This document shows, one piece after another, positions 59,016 to 64,000 of a stretch of 64,000 bases of DNA. The notes below the pieces were generated by a model. The model was not told where the DNA came from. It ran no database searches and worked only from the letters and a program-made list of their open reading frames with translations. Made by a program: the position numbers and the translations under genes. How positions within the stretch are numbered: position 1 is the first letter of the stretch; each line of letters begins with the position of its first letter. Source of the stretch: Thalassia testudinum (lineage: Eukaryota > Streptophyta > Magnoliopsida > Alismatales > Hydrocharitaceae); assembly GCA_037157565.1 (NCBI GenBank), contig JAZHRO010000039.1, positions 42,036,001 through 42,100,000 on the forward strand. The letters are read 5' to 3'.

Positions 59016-60299
59016 CATGCTTACACAAAGGTCAGAGCAAAACCTACCCCTACCCTTTCCCTGCGTCTCTCTCTTTCTCAGAATTCTCTCTTAGGACTGC
59101 TCTCCCAAAGTCGGGTAATCGGGTGCGGGTATCGCGCCTAGGACCAGGCCCACCAGCGTGCGGTGGTGGCAAGAAGTGCGTGGTTCGGGTAGTCGGATCC
59201 TGCCCAGACCCGCGGGGCGTGAGCGCGGGCGAGGGTGAGCGAGCGTGTGGCGCGCTGCGTGCGGGAGAGGGACCTGACCCTTGTGTTCGAAGGCAGTAAG
59301 CCCTATGCACTTTTACAATTTAAGTGCGGGCGCTTGGCCACGCACTTACGAGGTGGGACTAAAGTCCCACCTCCTGATTTGGCGCCCGCAGGCGAGGGAT
59401 CCGCGGCCAATTGAGGCAGCCCGTAAGGCCTTCGCCCCAGCTGCAGACCTGGGTGCCTTTGCGACGCTAGCCCACACACCCTGGGATGTGCGCCTGGGCT
59501 GGTGGATACCTGCAGCTGCAGGTGAAGCTGCTGCAGCTCGTCGACAATGGCGGCGAGAGGGCACGACCTAAAATCACAGTAACGGCCTCTCGGCCAAGTC
59601 AGAACACGTGGGAAGCTTCGCCGGAGTGTGGCAAAGCTTGTGCGGTGGTCAGCGAGGTGCGGAAGTGCGTGCAAAGGCTGACCTAGGTTAGACTGTGGGC
59701 GGAAAGGTGGGTTTGTTTGGGGGATGGTTGGGTGGTGCTTGGCAGTGGATGGAGAGGGGGGATCGGTGGAGTGGAGTGTGAGGGAGCTTTTGGGCTGGTC
59801 GGTGAAAGAGCGATCTCCGTTTTTGTTTAAAACTTTATCATAAAATGATGTATCGTTGTATTTAATCGCATGGTTGAAAAACACTTTTCAAAAACATTTT
59901 AATTGTCAGAATCTAACCATGAATAGTTAGGTCATCTCCACAGGGAGGAATTAGCCTATTTAATTTAATAAATATTGTCACGTTTATTCAGGAAACTCGA
60001 TAGATATGCATGCTACTTCTTGCTTTTCTTTTTCTCACATAAATTTGCAATATAGATAATTAATCAAGAAGATGAGGGTGCATATGCAAAATTACCACAA
60101 TATAATATTCTAAATAATGACCTTGGTAATAAAAAACAATATTAATGTTAATCTCCTAACTAATAATACTATAATTAATATCTCATATTGTATGTCATCC
60201 AGAAGGAGAAATCAATTATATGTAATTTTGAATTAAGCAAGGGGTGTCCACGTAAATTGTGCAGCAATATATTAATTCAGAAAATAAATGAATAGTAAC

Positions 60300-61370
60300 T
60301 TGACAATGGCATTTTCTGTAAATTTTAATGGTGGAGAAAACAGAGCATTTGCTCTCTCTCTCCTCCTTGCGAAAGAGAGAGAGCATCGGCAGGGCAGTTG
60401 CGATGCTCAGGAGAACGGCGAGGACGGGGGCTCTCCGATGGTGGCAGCGGCGTCGACAGCGACGATCGGAGGCGGCCGGCCGGCGGAGGAGATGAGGACC
60501 GGCGAAGGTTGCTGCAGTGGCCGCGGGTGTGGCGCGGGTCTGCAGTTAGCGCCTGTGGGCGCGGGCGAGCGGTGCCGCGCCTGCTGATGGCCGTGCGGGC
60601 ACTGTGGGGTGAAGGCGGGTAGAGAGCGCCTGCTGTTGAGGGTGCGCCTGCTGTTGAGGGTGCGTTGAACGGCAGGAAGGAGGAGGTGCTGGTTCTGGAG
60701 AGGGCGGAGTGGGCAGAGGCGCTGCAGGGCATGAGCGCCTGCAGCGTTGGAGCGGTGGGGCGCGCTGGATGGTGCACTGCAGGCAGAGAGCGCGTGAGCG
60801 CCTTCTGCAGGGAGGAGTGGCGCGCGGTTGAGAGCGCCTGCGGGCGGTTGCGAAGGCGGGATGGCACTCTGCAGGGAGCTAGAGTGGCAGGAGGAAGGCG
60901 CGCGGGCAGGGGTAACGTGATGGCGCTCTGCAGGGAGGTGCGCCTGCAGTGGACGCGCGGTTGGGAGCACCTGCGGGCGCGGCTGGAGGTGGAACGATGT
61001 GTGTGTGCTGTGCGGTAGAGGCGTGATGGCGCTTTGCAGGAAGGTGGGGGCGGTGTGTGGCACGTGTGTGCGCGGTGGACTGGAGAACTGCCTGCAGCTG
61101 GTGAAGGCGCGCGGTAGGGAGAGGCGCTCGGTGCTACTGCTTGAGGTAGAGAAGGAGCGGCACAGTGGAGAAGAGAGAGCCGTTCCCCGCAAGGGGAAGA
61201 TGATCCCCGTTCTTCTCTCTACCTCTTCTCTTTAACTCCTCTCTCTCCCTGCGTGCGCCAATCCCAGGATTTCCAAATCCCCTTTCTGTTTTCAACCGGC
61301 GAGCATTGGAGAAGAGTTACACTGGCCGTAGGAAAGGGAAAAGGCCCGCCGGTTGTTGGGGAAAATTGCT
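60300..61370. other. GC-rich block without recognised gene
   Basis: Long open frames exist on both strands (up to 261 codons on the minus strand, 60407-61192). However, they are Ser/Pro/Ala/Arg-rich, overlap in several phases, and repeat small phrases such as 'ctgcagg' and 'gcgcctgc'. High GC lowers stop frequency and explains them. Not called as genes. Confidence 0.5.
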
Positions 61371-61430
61371 CCCCAACCCTTATTCTTCCTGAATATTATT
61401 CCTGAAAATAAAAAGAACATAATCATTACA

Positions 61431-61493
61431 CACTAAGTCATAGAATGTTATAGAATTAAATCATGATGCATACAATTATTCTATAACTTAGTG
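61431..61493. repeat. Hairpin-forming inverted repeat
   Basis: CACTAAGTCATAGAAT (61431-61446) pairs with ATTCTATAACTTAGTG (61478-61493) with one mismatch around a 31-base AT-rich loop. It may mark an end of the insertion that interrupts the inverted LTR, or be a short MITE remnant. Confidence 0.65.
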
Positions 61494-62950
61494 TAGTTAT
61501 TAACAAACCTAAATTGTTAAAAGAGAATTACTTAGGCTTACTATTAGTCCATTAAAATGGACTCATCAGTCGGCGAGGTGCGAAGGGGTCTGTGGACGTG
61601 GGATGGAATCGCCGGAGAGGGTGATCGGAGGTGGAGAGGATGGGTCTGGACAGTGGTAGTCGGGTGGTCGAAATGGCAGTTTAAAAGGGGGAAAATACAA
61701 GGGAAAGAGAGAGGAAGCTAATTAACGAAGGGGGAGGGAGGAGCAACTGGCTCGTATCCACAGGAGTTGAAGACGAAGACACCCTGGAGGAGGGTTTCGG
61801 CGACGAGGAAGCAATCGGAGGGCGCTAGCGGGTACAGCCTAGCGCGAACGACAGAGCAGGGTAAACCCTGCTGCAGGTAGGGTAGCAGAACGATGAGGAG
61901 GAGGAGAAGGAGATCGCTGGGAGCTTCGGGCTCTCTGACCGGAGGAGAAAGGGATGAAGAGGGGGTGTTCTCTCCGTCAAAGGAAGCTTGAAGGAGTCGG
62001 CAAGGTTTACCGCTCCTTATAAAGGGCTTGGCGTATAGAGAGGGACGAGTTGGCGTCGTGCCAGCCTCTCCGGAGTATGGTCGGAAGGGACACCCATACC
62101 TTTTGTGCGTTCGTACGGAAGGTATAGTGGTCGGCAGAGGTCGTGGGCGGGTCCCTGCAACAGAAGACGTCGCAGGGAACCCCCTTCTATTCTAGAGGAC
62201 AGCAGCCCAGCCCTACGCGGTGCCATCCTCCGCACAAGGTCGTCGGAGGCATGGCATTGTGCAGAAGTGGTAGGGAGGACTGTTCTGCAAAGAATGATGA
62301 AAAGTTAGGGGCCTAAATGCAAGGGTTTCAAAAGATAAGAGTTAGAAAGTAAATAAAGAGGACCAAATTGTAAAGTCGGTCAAGGAGGTCTCTTCTTAGA
62401 CTCAAGTTTTTATACCAGACTAATTTGAACCTAAGAATTTTAATGGTGAATCTTAATTCTAGGTTGGACCATGTTTGACCAGCCAGTTTGCGCAAAAATC
62501 CAAATTAAGTTATTAATTGGGCATGGTTCTCTTTTTAGGTAAAAATAGGTTTCTAAGGCCAAATTGAAGGTTCTAAACCCTAGAGAATATTTTCTATAAA
62601 TTTTAGAGGGTTTAGTTGATTTTTATCCTACCTCGAACCTCGTGAATTGAAGTGGGTTTGTTTTAGGGTTACAGAATGTCATTTAATTCCTAGAAGTTGC
62701 TATAACCCTTTTTAGATCAGATCATCCCACTTCCCTTCTTGTTAAGCTTGTTTGACCTGTGTTTAGATCCTTAATTACCATATTTGCAAATTGCATTGGT
62801 GAAATTGCAATTTTACCCCTTATGATTTATTTTATTCTTAAACTCAGAATTCTCTGAGTTAAGCCTTTCTTTGGGTCTTGTAGGAGCTTTTTCTCACATA
62901 TCTAGATTAGATTATGCTAGTTAGGATTCATGATGAGGTTCTCATCAACA

Positions 62951-64000
62951 GTCTCCCTCTTTTCCCTCTCTCTTTTCTCCTCTACCAAAACCCTAGCCGC
63001 TCCCTCTATATAACCCCTCTCCCCCTTCCTCTCTTCTCCACTCCACCACCACCTTCCTTCCTCTCCACTGCAGCGAGAGGGACGAAAGAGAGAGAGAGCG
63101 CGAGAGTGAGGAGCAAGGAGGAGAGGCAGCGTGAAGAGAGAAGGGGGAGCTTGAGCTCGCGAGCTCGTGGGAGCTCGCCGAAGGACGCACGACCGGAGCG
63201 GCGCATGCTGGAGGAGCGCGTCAGGGGGGAGACGTCCCCGATACTCTATTGCAGCTGAAGCTGCAAATGAGGAGGAGAGGTCGAGGCTGCGCGCGGTGAG
63301 AGGAGCAGGAGGTCGGTCTGGTTCTGGGATTTTCCCAGAATCAGACGTCTGCGTGCCATCCGGACGACTGGTTGGATGTCTGGTGACGACAGTGGACATA
63401 TGAAAGCAGAGTTTCTTGAAGGTACATTCCTTTTGCGGTTACGGCCATGCAGGCCTCATCGCAGCGCCGATCTGTTTGGTTAAAAGTAGAAGATTTTGTC
63501 TGTCGCATATAGGGATAGCTTTGAGAAGGCACGGGGCACACCCTCCCATGCATCTCAGACATCTGGATAGCTTACCAGACGACCGGAAGCACTCCCAGAC
63601 GGTTGGAGAAGAGGTCGGACATCTAGAGCTGGGTCCAGATGGTCAAGTAGGGGTTATGGATGTCTGAAGTCGACGCAAGAACCTGAGGTGAGACCTTGGT
63701 GACTTTTAAGACATCTGGACCTTGTGCCAGACGTCTAATTTAGGTTTACAGTCCTATTTTTGACCCGTTTAGGGTCCGTTTGAGGTCTGTTTACGTAAAC
63801 GAGATATCTGTGGTTTCCTTGTGAGTTCCTCTACATGTTAGAAATTCTTTCATACTGTTCTGAACGTTCCATTGTGGTATGTTCCTTGGCATAGGACTTC
63901 GATCTATTACGTGTTCAGGGCCTACAAAGGCACGTGAGCCTACCGTTCGAGCCCCAATACTCCCAAATTGTCTGGTAGAGTGGTTTCCCCTGTTTTAATT
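62951..64000 (+). mobile_element. LTR-like segment with GACGTC motif repeats (probable J, right part)
   Basis: A TATA-type 'ctatataacccc' lies at about 63005 followed by a CT-rich then GA-rich transcribed-leader-like stretch. From 63340 on, variants of 'agacgtctgg' recur (63341, 63374, 63549, 63572, 63595, 63617, 63709 and 63732). The segment runs off the window. ORFs overlapping here are not recognisable. Confidence 0.4.

Larger units (their letters stand above)
59030..62950 (-). mobile_element. Inverted copy of the Athila-like LTR, interrupted
   Basis: In minus orientation it starts TGTTGATGAGAACC at 62950, matching the start of the LTR at 51359. It keeps the 'cattaacc..ctagagaatatttt' region (62560-62600), a TATA-type CTTTATAAGGAG near 62020 with CCGACTCCTTC downstream, and the 'gtgggactaaagtcccacc' and 'gtaggggtaggttttgc' blocks near 59370 and 59050. 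The intervening 59880-61560 has AT-rich edges and a GC-rich core without counterpart in the left LTR, so it is probably an insertion or a rearranged part. The U5 end is not found. Confidence 0.65.

Noticed and set aside
60325..61192. 180- and 261-codon minus-strand frames in GC-rich DNA
   Set aside because: Ser/Pro/Ala/Arg-rich with overlapping open phases on both strands; GC content explains the length and no family feature is seen.
1..64000. tRNA, rRNA, riboswitch or operon-type structures
   Set aside because: No cloverleaf, rRNA or bacterial-style gene order was recognised; PBS phrases resembling tRNA 3' ends belong to retrotransposons.

Overview
This window reads as flowering-plant nuclear DNA dominated by decayed, nested retrotransposons. 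No intact autonomous element and no complete host gene is visible. The plant assignment rests on four things: a spliced nuclear gene piece for a thylakoid-lumen PsbP-like protein; LTR retrotransposons whose primer-binding sites match plant initiator-Met tRNA usage; Athila/Tat-type Ty3/gypsy signals; and plant-type LINE tails. I cannot name the species.

Layout. Positions 1-3000 hold a gypsy-LTR-like remnant broken by the 3' end of a LINE with an A-rich tail. Positions 3000-9700 are AT-rich intergenic DNA with a microsatellite and a fold-back (MITE-like) block. Positions 9911-10932 (minus) carry two coding exons resembling chloroplast PNSL1/PPL2; the first exon is not seen. Upstream of these exons lie three TRIM-type mini LTR elements: A (11209-14320), B (12977-14280, inserted inside the LTR of A with a clean 5-bp target duplication) and C (15208-16526, 5-bp target duplication). 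TRIM A may carry a captured gene 5' end.

Positions 18581-29167 are a minus-strand Ty1/copia element (D). Its integrase is split by a plus-strand copia element (E, 22451-27493) and by a 1.24-kb insert flanked by an 8-bp duplication; removing both on paper rejoins the integrase frame. A gypsy integrase relic lies at 29480-29975. Positions 30507-37715 are another minus-strand copia (F), interrupted by two LINE fragments, one with a 13-bp target duplication. Positions 39349-43676 are a plus-strand copia (G) with perfect 5-bp target duplications and no recognisable gag. A very decayed copia relic (H) is at 46500-48290.

The last 15 kb is gypsy territory. A head-to-head LTR pair forms a roughly 400-bp inverted repeat at 49197-50268. 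An Athila-like LTR (51359-54101) is followed by its primer-binding site and a gag-protease region (55205-58160) that is cut in reverse transcriptase. A second, inverted copy of the same LTR family lies at about 59030-62950, itself interrupted by GC-rich DNA and set inside another LTR-like sequence rich in a GACGTC motif.

All element genes carry stop codons or frameshifts, so any mobility would have to be supplied in trans. I see no bacterial-type operon, CRISPR array, rRNA or tRNA gene, and nothing I would call a new molecular system. The most informative content is the order of insertions and the possible gene-fragment capture by a TRIM.
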